Shown here: piece after piece, positions 53,106-61,428 of the stretch | Layout: the number at the start of each line of letters is the position of its first letter | Numbering within the stretch: the first letter of the stretch is position 1 | NCBI RefSeq assembly: GCF_030813235.1 | Contig: NZ_JAUSUB010000019.1 | Coordinates: 39,490-103,489, forward strand | From: Cytobacillus purgationiresistens | GTDB lineage: Bacteria; Bacillota; Bacilli; Bacillales; Cytobacillaceae | Direction of reading: 5' to 3' | Length of the DNA: 64,000 nucleotides | Translations under genes and position numbers: made by a program | Notes under the pieces: model-generated | What the model was told of the DNA's origin: nothing | What the model saw: the letters and a program-made list of their open reading frames with translations, nothing else | The model's database searches: none

Positions 53106-53663
53106 TCAAATTTTTCCGATTCCACTATCGGACTTCATGCGCGGAAAAGCTTCTTCATACTCTGTCAGCTGCTTCAAAGCTTCTTCTTCTGCAGGAATTC
53201 TAATTAACAAAATCACAAAATTTAAAATCGTAAAAACCAAAGCCGTATAATATGCATGAAAAAGCAGTGGGATAATAATAAATTCGAGTGTGACAATCAA
53301 ATAGTTTGGGTGGCGCATCAATCTATATGGCCCCTTTTTAACTACGTCTGCATGCGGCATCACGATGATTTTAGTATTCCAGAAACGACCCAATGAGCTG
53401 AGCGCCCATAATCTCCCAGCCTGCGAAAGGATAAAGATGGGCAGCAGGACCGGCCAAAAAGGTGTCAATGAATGATTGAATATAAAGACCTCAGCGAACA
53501 GGACAATAAAAAACAGGGTATGCACCATAACAATAAGCGGATAATGTCCTTGTCCAAATTCAATAGCTCCTCGATCCTTCATCCATTTTTCATTTCCTCT
53601 TGCCACAACTAATTCGAATAACCTTTGGCAGATTACAAATACCCAAAAAAAGTAGAAAATCAT
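53106..53663 (-). CDS. bpsB: Alkylpyrone O-methyltransferase BpsB (YpbQ)
   Basis: The 185-residue integral membrane protein fits the isoprenylcysteine carboxyl methyltransferase-like family: several hydrophobic helices and the SAM motif GPYRLMRHPNYLIVTLE with the later EEEALKQLTEYEEAFP. In B. subtilis the gene next to bpsA methylates alkylpyrones from the type III polyketide synthase. It lies 4 nt after bpsA and must be co-transcribed. Start is ATG 53663. Confidence 0.9.
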   Translation of the reverse strand: MIFYFFWVFVICQRLFELVVARGNEKWMKDRGAIEFGQGHYPLIVMVHTLFFIVLFAEVFIFNHSLTPFWPVLLPIFILSQAGRLWALSSLGRFWNTKIIVMPHADVVKKGPYRLMRHPNYLIVTLEFIIIPLLFHAYYTALVFTILNFVILLIRIPAEEEALKQLTEYEEAFPRMKSDSGIGKI

Positions 53664-53667
53664 ATCA

Positions 53668-54753
53668 TCACTCCCATTTCAACAGCAATAATTCAGAGCT
53701 GAACCCTGGTCCTAAGGCAGTAGCAAGTCCATATTCTCCCAGATCTGCAAATTCCATAAACCTTCGCAATACATAAAGAATGGTAGCAGACGACATATTT
53801 CCATACTCCTTTAATACATCCAAGGAGATTTTTGTCATCTTTTCATCAAATTGGAGAGATTGTTGATAGGCATCTATGACTTTTTTTCCTCCTGGATGAG
53901 CGACAAAATGCTGAATTTGACTCATAACCATGTTTACATCACACAAGAATTTAGACACATTCGGCTTAAGCCATCCTTCTATGATTGATGGTATATCCTT
54001 GGAAAAAACGACGTAAAGTCCTTCGTCCTTAACATCCCATCCCATCACATCCAATGAATCTTTCATTGTTGTGGACTGTGTTGCCTGTATATATGGAACA
54101 GCAGATAATTTTTGCAGGTTGCCCTTCTCGCACTCATCGCCAACAACTAATGCGCAAGCCACACCATCAGCAAACAGCGATGAGCCAATTAAGTTACTCT
54201 TAGAACGATCATTTCTTTGAAAAGTTAGGCTGCAGAGTTCCACGGATAACACCAAAACTTTCACTTTTGGGAAGGCAAGACAGTATTCGTTGGCCCGTGA
54301 TAACCCTGAAGCACCTCCCCCACAACCTAAACCCCATATCGGGATACGCTTCGTTTGTTCGGAGAAAGGGAGTTTATTCATGATTCTTGCTTCTAAGCTC
54401 GGCGTAGCGATTCCAGAGCTCGTAATGGTAAAAATCGCATCGATTTCATCATAGGGTACAACTTGTTTAAGGAAAACTTCACTGCTTAAGCATTTTTCAA
54501 TTGCTTCGGCACCTAGGCTCACACCTGTTTCTATAAAAGCATTATTTTTTTCAGCAAAGCTTTTGTCTGATTTAAACCAGTCCAGTCCCTTGGCAAAATG
54601 TCTTTTTTCAATTTGTCCGTTTTGGAATACCTTTAGCAGGCGATCGATATCCTTAAATGAATCAGAAAATAGGTCTCTTGCAAACTCAACAACCTCATCC
54701 TGTTCTAATGTATACTCAGGGGTTGCTTCAGCAACTGATATGATTGATGGCAT
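53668..54753 (-). CDS. bpsA: Type III polyketide synthase BpsA
   Basis: The chalcone-synthase-fold enzyme has the catalytic Cys144 in WGLGCGGGASGLSRANEY, then HFVAHPGGKKVIDAY with His and EYGNMSSATILYVLRR with Asn, completing the Cys-His-Asn triad. It condenses long-chain acyl-CoA with malonyl-CoA to alkylpyrones. The 361-residue length is normal. B. subtilis bcsA/bpsA has the same neighbour ypbQ. The start is ATG 54753 behind GAAGGAGAGAG. Confidence 0.94.
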   Translation of the reverse strand: MPSIISVAEATPEYTLEQDEVVEFARDLFSDSFKDIDRLLKVFQNGQIEKRHFAKGLDWFKSDKSFAEKNNAFIETGVSLGAEAIEKCLSSEVFLKQVVPYDEIDAIFTITSSGIATPSLEARIMNKLPFSEQTKRIPIWGLGCGGGASGLSRANEYCLAFPKVKVLVLSVELCSLTFQRNDRSKSNLIGSSLFADGVACALVVGDECEKGNLQKLSAVPYIQATQSTTMKDSLDVMGWDVKDEGLYVVFSKDIPSIIEGWLKPNVSKFLCDVNMVMSQIQHFVAHPGGKKVIDAYQQSLQFDEKMTKISLDVLKEYGNMSSATILYVLRRFMEFADLGEYGLATALGPGFSSELLLLKWE

Positions 54754-54907
54754 GTGGAGCTCTCTCCTTCATTAATATAAGGTTAATTTTTCCACAATTG
54801 TAGATAATATACGCATATTCGTTATTTCCCCATGCCACATAAAACAAAACACTTCACTTTCTTAAACCACTATATTAACTATAGAAAAAATAGTAAAAAA
54901 GACAAAA

Positions 54908-54954
54908 AAAGCTGAACTTAAAAAAGTCAGTAAGACTTCCCTAAGTTCAGCTTT
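54908..54954 (-). terminator. Complex terminator after zinc-ribbon ORF
   Basis: AAAGCTGAACTTA (54908-54920) pairs with TAAGTTCAGCTTT (54942-54954) around an inner AAGTC/GACTT hairpin. It ends in TTTTTTTGTC on the minus strand. Confidence 0.8.
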
Positions 54955-55035
54955 GAATAGTTTTGAAGGAGTTGCTGTGCTATTAAATGATAAAATAATT
55001 CTTATTATTAATCATTACTAAATGTTTTCCAATTG

Positions 55036-55167
55036 CTAGCTTTGGCGTTTTTTATCATGCTTTTGCACTTCTATAATGATTTTCTTGCCGGCAGCTAGGC
55101 CGCATACATGACAAACTCCTGCTTCGTTGTACAAAGTCTTACAATGATCACAATAAAATTTTTCCAT
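55036..55167 (-). CDS. 43-residue zinc-ribbon protein
   Basis: ATG 55167 opens MEKFYCDHCKTLYNEAGVCH with VCGLAAGKK next, giving two CxxC knuckles as in a rubredoxin-type zinc ribbon. A basic C-terminus ends HDKKRQS. In-frame ATG 55173 is an alternative start; the ribosome site is weak. A strong terminator lies 80 nt downstream. I do not know the family name. Confidence 0.6.
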   Translation of the reverse strand: MEKFYCDHCKTLYNEAGVCHVCGLAAGKKIIIEVQKHDKKRQS

Positions 55168-55231
55168 CCTCATCACATCCAATAAATTCTAATGAATTAT
55201 TATATGCAAGGACAAAGAAAAGTTGCTCATT

Positions 55232-56032
55232 TTATGAAACTTTTCTTAAATGTACTTCTTTCACATCTTGTTTTTGGAAAGCCATAAAGTAAGCAAGTCC
55301 CACAAAAATCGCACCGCCGATGACATTTCCAATAAAGGCCGGTATGATATTTTGAATAAAATCTAGCCAAGTATATGAACCAGCAAATATTGCTGCTGGA
55401 ATAAGGAACATATTGGCTACTACGTGCTGGAAACCAATGGCAACGAAGGCCATAATCGGAAACCAAATCGCAAGAATTTTACCAGCAAAATCATGTGCTC
55501 CATAGGATAACCATACAGCTAAACATACAAGCCAGTTACAGCCGATAGCAGAAATGAGCGTTTGCATGAAAGTATCATCAATTTTAGCTCCAGCTAAAGC
55601 AACCGTCTTATCTAAAAAAGGACCTGTTTCTGTTAACCCGACAATATGACCGAAAAAATAGGCAACAAAAAGTGCACCGATAAAGTTAGACAGCAAAACC
55701 CAAAACCAGTTATTAATCAGCTGCATTAATGAAATCCGCTTAGAAAATAACGCGGTCGATACGGACATCATATTACCCGTAATCAATTCTCCGCCCGCTA
55801 AAATAACAAGTATAAGTCCAATTGGGAAGACCGCTGCACCAATAAACGAACCAAAGCTTCCCCATTCTGCTGGCAGATTCCCTATGACTCTTATATCTAG
55901 TAAAAATCCTAATGATATAAAAGCTCCGCCTAAAAATCCAAGAATAAGTAAAGCAGGTAAGGGTATCTTTGTCTTTGCTACCCCTGTATTGATTGTTTGT
56001 TCCATAATTTCCTGTGGCTTACTAAATGCCAT
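55232..56032 (-). CDS. yrhG: Formate/nitrite transporter (YrhG-like)
   Basis: The FNT-family channel has six hydrophobic helices. It has GELITGNMMSVSTALFSKRI near residue 78, NWFWVLLSNFIGALFVAYFF, CNWLVCLAVWLSYGA and GFQHVVANMFLIPAAI, the last carrying the family's conserved His region. The start is ATG 56032 (MAFSKPQEIM) 9 nt after GGGGG. It sits downstream of fdhD and DUF2294, the same gene set as B. subtilis yrhDEFG. A terminator-like leader ends 23 nt before the start. Confidence 0.92.
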   Translation of the reverse strand: MAFSKPQEIMEQTINTGVAKTKIPLPALLILGFLGGAFISLGFLLDIRVIGNLPAEWGSFGSFIGAAVFPIGLILVILAGGELITGNMMSVSTALFSKRISLMQLINNWFWVLLSNFIGALFVAYFFGHIVGLTETGPFLDKTVALAGAKIDDTFMQTLISAIGCNWLVCLAVWLSYGAHDFAGKILAIWFPIMAFVAIGFQHVVANMFLIPAAIFAGSYTWLDFIQNIIPAFIGNVIGGAIFVGLAYFMAFQKQDVKEVHLRKVS

Positions 56033-56054
56033 TTTCTCCATCCCCCTTAAACAT

Positions 56055-56109
56055 AAAAAAGACAGCACACAAACAAACCTGCTTCATACAGGCCAATTTG
56101 AATGCTGCC
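56055..56109 (-). promoter_or_regulatory. Terminator-like leader before formate transporter
   Basis: On the minus strand GGCAGCA (56109-56103) pairs with TGCTGTC (56067-56061) around an inner CCTG/CAGG stem and CAAA/TTTG, followed by TTTTTT (to 56055) and then the ribosome site. Its position between fdhD and the transporter suggests attenuation. No known riboswitch class is recognised. Confidence 0.6.
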
Positions 56110-56267
56110 TAATCACCTTGCAATCCATACAAGGAAATCAACCATCATAAATGTTCTTTGTGAATAGAAATGAGACAGATCTTGCTTCATTTCCATTTCA
56201 TAGATGCAAAATATATCCTACCAAAAAAATAAAACCTTGGCTACTGGCAATTTTAAAAACTTTACTG

Positions 56268-57059
56268 TTAAAAAGTAATCCGCTCTGGACAAGTATATAT
56301 ATTCATTGATTCATTGCGAATAAAACCTACGGTAGTAATTCCTAACTCTTCGGCTGATTGTAGAGCGAATTCAGTTGGAGCAGATTTTGATAAAATCACT
56401 TCACAGCCAATTTTAGCTACTTTTAAAAGAATTTCAGATGAGATTCTACCACTAAAAACAATGATTTTCCCTTCCATTGATATACCATTTTTTAAACAAT
56501 ATCCATAGATTTTATCTAATGCATTATGTCTTCCGATATCCATTCGATTCATAATCATCCCGTTTTTATCACATAAAGCAGCTGTATGAACCCCGCCTGT
56601 TTGCTGGAAGGTAACTGCTGACGCTTGAAGCTCCTTCATTAATCGAAAGCATTCCTCAGGTGTCAATGTTACTTTTACATCCTGCATCTTCTTTGCAGTT
56701 AATGCATCATTCACGAAGACAAACCCTTGTCTGCTCATGCCGCAGCAAGAAGTGATGTAGCGCTTATTTTGGAAATTTTGATAATAAGGATTGATCTTAT
56801 CTGTTGTCACATGGACAAAACCTTCTTTTTCTTGAATCCAGATATCCTTGATTTCCTCATATTTTTTGATGACGCCTTCAGAAGCTAAATAGCCGATAAC
56901 CATATCCTCGATGTATTCCGGCGTGCAGACCATTGTTACGAATTCCTGCCCATTTATTTTTACAGTGATTGGATACTCCGTCACGATTGTATCTTGCCTA
57001 CGCTCAATTTTACCGTTACTGATACGTATAATTTCTCTTTTCGTTTCAATTTCTTTCAT
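56268..57059 (-). CDS. fdhD: Formate dehydrogenase accessory sulfurtransferase FdhD
   Basis: FdhD carries sulphur to the molybdenum cofactor of formate dehydrogenase. The 263-residue protein has FVTMVCTPEYIEDMVIGYLA near residue 38, the Cys loop ITSCCGMSRQG near residue 103, GGVHTAALCD, and MDIGRHNALDKIYGY plus FSGRISSEILLK. It starts at ATG 57059. It follows the DUF2294 gene by 26 nt and precedes the formate transporter on the same strand, opposite to the dehydrogenase. Confidence 0.95.
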   Translation of the reverse strand: MKEIETKREIIRISNGKIERRQDTIVTEYPITVKINGQEFVTMVCTPEYIEDMVIGYLASEGVIKKYEEIKDIWIQEKEGFVHVTTDKINPYYQNFQNKRYITSCCGMSRQGFVFVNDALTAKKMQDVKVTLTPEECFRLMKELQASAVTFQQTGGVHTAALCDKNGMIMNRMDIGRHNALDKIYGYCLKNGISMEGKIIVFSGRISSEILLKVAKIGCEVILSKSAPTEFALQSAEELGITTVGFIRNESMNIYTCPERITF

Positions 57060-57085
57060 GTATGTATCCCCCCACTTTTAAACAA

Positions 57086-57433
57086 CTATTCTGTTATATT
57101 TTTATCAAATACAAACACAGATATAGCCATATTTTCCTCTACTTTTATATCTGTGAACAAATGGATAAGCTTGGCACCGATCAGCTCTTCCATACCATCT
57201 GGAGTGCTTTCAGCATATACATCTTGAATCATTCTAGTCCTAGCAGCATGTACCATATCTTTTCCTTCAACCGATCTGGATATAAATTGCTCTGTAGGTG
57301 TTAAATTTCCATATAAAGTGGACACAGCCATATTTTCAACAAAGACTGTATGGATTTTCTCTGGACCTTTACCGAATAAGTCCTTCCTTAACTTTCGTAT
57401 AATATCATTAAATTCATGAACAACTTTAGACAT
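57086..57433 (-). CDS. yrhF: DUF2294 protein (YrhF-like)
   Basis: The 115-residue protein starts MSKVVHEFNDIIRKLRKDLF and has GKGPEKIHTVFVENMAVSTL and ARTRMIQDVYAESTPDGM, matching DUF2294. In B. subtilis yrhF lies in the same formate gene group. The function is unknown. It is divergent from the dehydrogenase gene across a 383-nt region and co-directional with fdhD. Confidence 0.88.
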   Translation of the reverse strand: MSKVVHEFNDIIRKLRKDLFGKGPEKIHTVFVENMAVSTLYGNLTPTEQFISRSVEGKDMVHAARTRMIQDVYAESTPDGMEELIGAKLIHLFTDIKVEENMAISVFVFDKNITE

Positions 57434-57573
57434 TTTTTTACCCCTTTGAAAAAACTTAATAAAGCTTCAATTGTTTTATCATAAAACAACTTTTCTAAAA
57501 ATTAAAGTGGTAATGTAATGCATTCTTGTGGTTTAACGCTTCAAAAGGTGAAATCTGTTCTGACAATCTAGTA

Positions 57574-57602
57574 TTGTGTCTTTTATACTTTAACGATATA
57601 AT
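57574..57602 (+). promoter_or_regulatory. Probable promoter of formate dehydrogenase gene
   Basis: TTGTGT (57574-57579), a 17-nt spacer and TATAAT (57597-57602) precede a leader of about 205 nt. The short ORF that covers this leader (57526-57798) lacks features of a real gene. Confidence 0.6.
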
Positions 57603-57714
57603 AGCTAATGGAATTGATGGACTGGTAATATTGGATTGTTATGAATCTATCATTTTTCCTAAAAACCATAATGGTTTGGATTGGTATAATAGCAAGTGTT
57701 GTTATTTAACTACT

Positions 57715-57774
57715 CCACCATGTATTACACCTGCCTATTTTAGGGCTAGCTGTGTAAAACATGGTGGTTTTTTT
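57715..57774 (+). promoter_or_regulatory. Terminator-like leader before formate dehydrogenase
   Basis: CCACCATGT (57715-57723) pairs perfectly with ACATGGTGG (57759-57767), followed by seven T. Inside are CAC/GTG and CCT/AGG stems with internal loops. An AAACCATaATGGTTT hairpin lies upstream near 57663. The structure ends 42 nt before ATG 57817, so it should stop transcription unless an alternative fold forms. Confidence 0.6.
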
Positions 57775-57816
57775 ATGTTTTTATTAGAAAGTTGTTAGTT
57801 TTAAGGGGGAAATGTA

Positions 57817-60753
57817 ATGACTTCCAATGTGAATATTAAAATCAATGGAAACGATTACGAGGGAAACGCCGGAAAGACGATTCTTCAAATCATCAATGAA
57901 AATGAAATTGCCCATCCACAGATATGTCATGTACCCGAAGTGGACCCAATTGAAACATGTGATACATGTATTGTTGAAGTAGATGGCAAACTTGTCCGTT
58001 CTTGCTCAACTGTTGCAACCGCTGGGATGAATATTAGCTTAGACTCCAGCCGCGCCAAAGAAGCGCAAACGGAAGCAATGGACCGGATTCTTGAAAATCA
58101 CTTATTGTATTGTACCGTTTGTGATAATAATAATGGGAACTGCAAGCTGCACAATACAGCCGAAATGATGGAAATCGAGCATCAAAAATATCCATATACA
58201 CCGAAATCGGAAAAATCAGAAGTGGATATGTCACATCCTTTTTACCGCTACGATCCTGACCAATGTATCGCTTGCGGACAATGTGTGGAAGTTTGCCAAA
58301 ACTTGCAAGTAAATGAAACACTAACAATCGATTGGGAAAGACAGCGTCCTCGCGTCATTTGGGATGCAAATACCTCTATTAACGATTCTTCATGCGTATC
58401 ATGCGGACAATGTGTCACAGTCTGTCCATGTAATGCCTTAATGGAAAAATCAATGCTTGGTGAAGCTGGCTTTATGACGAACATGGGTGATGAATTGCTA
58501 ACGCCTATGATCGATCTAGTAAAAGAAGTTGAGCCAAGCTACAGCGGAATCTTCGCCATTTCTGAAGTGGAAGCAGCTATGCGAGACACACGTACTGAAA
58601 AAACAAAAACCGTTTGTACTTTCTGTGGTGTCGGATGTTCATTTGAGGTATGGACGAAGGATCGTAAAATCTTGAAAGTTCAACCAAGCCACGATGCACC
58701 AGTAAATGCCATTTCTACTTGTGTTAAAGGTAAATTCGGCTGGGATTTTGTCAATTCCGAAGAACGAATAACAAAACCGCTTATCCGTAAAGATGGCAGA
58801 TTTGTAGAATCCAGCTGGGATGAGGCGCTTGATCTTGTTGCAAGTAAATTAGGCTCGATCAAACAAGCACATGGCAAAGATTCAATCGGTTTCATTTCAT
58901 CATCTAAAATTACAAATGAAGATAACTATGTGATTCAAAAGCTTGCTCGACAAATGTTCGAAACGAATAATATCGATAACTGCTCACGCTATTGTCAATC
59001 ACCGGCAACAGACGGTCTGTTCCGTACAGTTGGTATGGGTGGCGATGCAGGTACAATTAAAGATATTTCCGAAGCTGGACTGGTTATCATCGTCGGCGCG
59101 AACCCTGCTGAAGGTCATCCTGTGCTTGCAACTCGTGTTAAACGTGCACATAAGCTTCATGGACAAAAACTGATTGTAGCAGACTTGCGTAAAAATGAGA
59201 TGGCTGAACGTTCTGATCTATTCGTTAGCCCACGCCAAGGTACCGACCAGGTTTGGCTAATGGCTGTAACAAAGTACATGATTGACCAAGGCTGGCATGA
59301 TCAATCATTCATTGAAGAAAACGTAAATTATTTTAATGATTTCAAAGAAGTACTTGAGAAATATACATTGGAATACGCAGAAGAAAATACTGGATTACCT
59401 AAAGAAACAATCATCAATATTGCCGAAATGGTTCGTGATGCCGATGGAACATGTATTCTTTGGGGTATGGGAGTTACTCAAAACACGGGTGGATCTGATA
59501 CATCTGCTGCCATTTCTAACCTATTGCTTGCAACTGGTAACTACCGTCGTCCTGGTGCAGGTGCTTACCCGCTTCGTGGACATAACAATGTACAAGGTGC
59601 ATGTGATATGGGTACCCTGCCAACTTGGCTCCCAGGCTATCAACATATAACAGATGATGTAGCTCGTGCTAAATTCGAAAAAGCATATGGTGTAAAAATC
59701 GATGGCAAGCCAGGAATGGATAATATCCAAATGCTGCAGGCTATTGAAAAAGGTGATATGAAAGCAATGTATCTCGTTGGTGAAGATATGGCACTTGTTG
59801 ATGCTGACGCCAACCATGTGGATAAAGTTCTTTCAGGGCTTGATTTCTTCGTTGTTCAAGATATTTTCTTATCTAGAACAGCTCAATATGCAGATGTTGT
59901 CTTACCAGCTGCCCCTTCTTTGGAAAAAGACGGTACATTCACTAATACAGAACGTCGTGTACAAAGATTATACCAAGCTTTACCAACATTAGGAGATTCA
60001 AAACCAGACTGGTGGATCACCCAAGAGGTTGCTAACCGCTTAGGTGCGAACTGGAATTATTCTCATCCTAGTGAAATCTTTGGTGAAATGGCAAGCCTTT
60101 CTCCGCTATTTGGAGGAGCAAACTATGATGTTCTTGAAGGCTGGAATAGCTTCTTCTGGGGCAGTTATGATGGTGAAAGTACGCCACTACTTTATACAGA
60201 TGGATTCAATTTCCCAGATAAGAAAGCTAGATTTGCCCTTTCAGATTGGGTAGAGCCTGCAAGTTTCCCTGAGGAATACGATCTCCATATCAATAATGGA
60301 CGGATGCTCGAACATTTCCATGAAGGGAATATGACGAATAAATCAACAGGACTTCAATCTAAAGTACCGGATGTTTTCGTTGAAGTATCAGAGAATCTAG
60401 CAAAAGATCGTGGTCTGAATGATGGTGCTCTCGTACGTTTAGTCTCTCCTTTCGGGGCGGTTAAACTGAATGTGCTCATTACAGATCGAGTGAAGGCAAA
60501 TGAGCTTTATTTACCAATGAACTCTGTAAATAAGGATACGGCAATCAATTTCTTAACAGGTCCTTTATATGATTCACGGACACGCACACCTGCTTATAAG
60601 CAAACAATGGTTCGTATGGAAGTATTAAGCAATAGTGGAGATCAGCCACTCCCAAGAACGAATCCGCGGAACAAAAAACGCAATCCGCAAAACGGTGTTG
60701 AGGTTGCGCGCAAATGGAAACGTCCTGGTTACGTTCACTTAACGGATAATTAA
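57817..60753 (+). CDS. yrhE: Molybdenum formate dehydrogenase, catalytic chain (YrhE-like)
   Basis: The 978-residue enzyme oxidises formate to CO2. In order it has a [2Fe-2S] ferredoxin domain (CDTCIVEVDGKLVRSCST), a His/Cys iron-sulphur region (YCTVCDNNNGNCKLHN), two 4Fe-4S motifs (CIACGQCVEVCQ, CVSCGQCVTVCPC), and then the molybdopterin part with CTFCGVGCSF. The Mo-ligand is a Cys near residue 393 (NCSRYCQSPATDG), not selenocysteine. The C-terminal MopB-binding domain follows. It is soluble; an electron acceptor is not evident. It is followed 16 nt later by the DUF1641 gene. Confidence 0.95.
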   Translation: MTSNVNIKINGNDYEGNAGKTILQIINENEIAHPQICHVPEVDPIETCDTCIVEVDGKLVRSCSTVATAGMNISLDSSRAKEAQTEAMDRILENHLLYCTVCDNNNGNCKLHNTAEMMEIEHQKYPYTPKSEKSEVDMSHPFYRYDPDQCIACGQCVEVCQNLQVNETLTIDWERQRPRVIWDANTSINDSSCVSCGQCVTVCPCNALMEKSMLGEAGFMTNMGDELLTPMIDLVKEVEPSYSGIFAISEVEAAMRDTRTEKTKTVCTFCGVGCSFEVWTKDRKILKVQPSHDAPVNAISTCVKGKFGWDFVNSEERITKPLIRKDGRFVESSWDEALDLVASKLGSIKQAHGKDSIGFISSSKITNEDNYVIQKLARQMFETNNIDNCSRYCQSPATDGLFRTVGMGGDAGTIKDISEAGLVIIVGANPAEGHPVLATRVKRAHKLHGQKLIVADLRKNEMAERSDLFVSPRQGTDQVWLMAVTKYMIDQGWHDQSFIEENVNYFNDFKEVLEKYTLEYAEENTGLPKETIINIAEMVRDADGTCILWGMGVTQNTGGSDTSAAISNLLLATGNYRRPGAGAYPLRGHNNVQGACDMGTLPTWLPGYQHITDDVARAKFEKAYGVKIDGKPGMDNIQMLQAIEKGDMKAMYLVGEDMALVDADANHVDKVLSGLDFFVVQDIFLSRTAQYADVVLPAAPSLEKDGTFTNTERRVQRLYQALPTLGDSKPDWWITQEVANRLGANWNYSHPSEIFGEMASLSPLFGGANYDVLEGWNSFFWGSYDGESTPLLYTDGFNFPDKKARFALSDWVEPASFPEEYDLHINNGRMLEHFHEGNMTNKSTGLQSKVPDVFVEVSENLAKDRGLNDGALVRLVSPFGAVKLNVLITDRVKANELYLPMNSVNKDTAINFLTGPLYDSRTRTPAYKQTMVRMEVLSNSGDQPLPRTNPRNKKRNPQNGVEVARKWKRPGYVHLTDN

Positions 60754-60769
60754 AAGGAGGATGAGATAA

Positions 60770-61246
60770 ATGGCAGCTCCTATAACGGAAATTTATCGTG
60801 AAGTCGATGAAGAAGCAGTAAAGCAGCAAAAAATGGAAGAATTGAAATCTCTTGTTTCAGAAAACGAGGATACAATTAATAATCTTTTTAAAATCCTTGG
60901 AGAATTGAATGACTCTGGTGTATTAGAAGCAGCGAGTTCCATGCTGCAAGGAAAAGAAAAAATTGCTAAAATTGCTCTAGACCAAGTCTCAAGGGAACCA
61001 GTAACCAATCTAATTAACACACTCATGGGTGCTACAGCAGCGTTAATGGAAGCTGATGCTGGACAAACAACCAAGCTCATTAAAAGCGCGCTGTCTGGAT
61101 TGGATGAAGGAAAAACCTTCCTGGAATCAGAACAAAAAATAGGTGTAATGAACTTAGTAAAAGTCCTAAATGATCCTGATATTAATCGATCAATTGGCTT
61201 TGGTATTCACTTCCTCAAAGGTATGGGGAAAGGGTTAAAAGAATAA
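60770..61246 (+). CDS. yrhD: DUF1641 protein (YrhD-like)
   Basis: The 158-residue helical protein has ENEDTINNLFKILGELNDSG and SMLQGKEKIAKIALDQ, ending FLKGMGKGLKE, typical of DUF1641, a partner of formate dehydrogenase in Firmicutes. In these enzymes it is thought to be a subunit needed for activity. It is co-transcribed with the catalytic gene. A strong terminator follows. Confidence 0.9.
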   Translation: MAAPITEIYREVDEEAVKQQKMEELKSLVSENEDTINNLFKILGELNDSGVLEAASSMLQGKEKIAKIALDQVSREPVTNLINTLMGATAALMEADAGQTTKLIKSALSGLDEGKTFLESEQKIGVMNLVKVLNDPDINRSIGFGIHFLKGMGKGLKE

Positions 61247-61252
61247 TACATT

Positions 61253-61295
61253 AAGGCGAAAAAGAAGCATTTCCTTCTTTTTCGCCTTATTTTTT
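61253..61295 (+). terminator. Terminator of formate dehydrogenase operon
   Basis: AAGGCGAAAAAGAAG (61253-61267) pairs with CTTCTTTTTCGCCTT (61274-61288), followed by a T-run. Confidence 0.9.
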
Positions 61296-61428
61296 TATAA
61301 AATTATAAACCCTTAAATGATGCATGTTCCCTCCTATTTTGATGGCTGAAAATGCTAGATTCTGCAAACACGCTTGTCATATCCTCCTCCACTTTTTCAT
61401 ATGCATTTTAATAGAAAGGATGGATGAT

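Noticed and set aside
57526..57798. 90-residue ORF in the formate dehydrogenase leader
   Set aside because: It overlaps the promoter and terminator hairpin, has no ribosome site and has a random-looking sequence.
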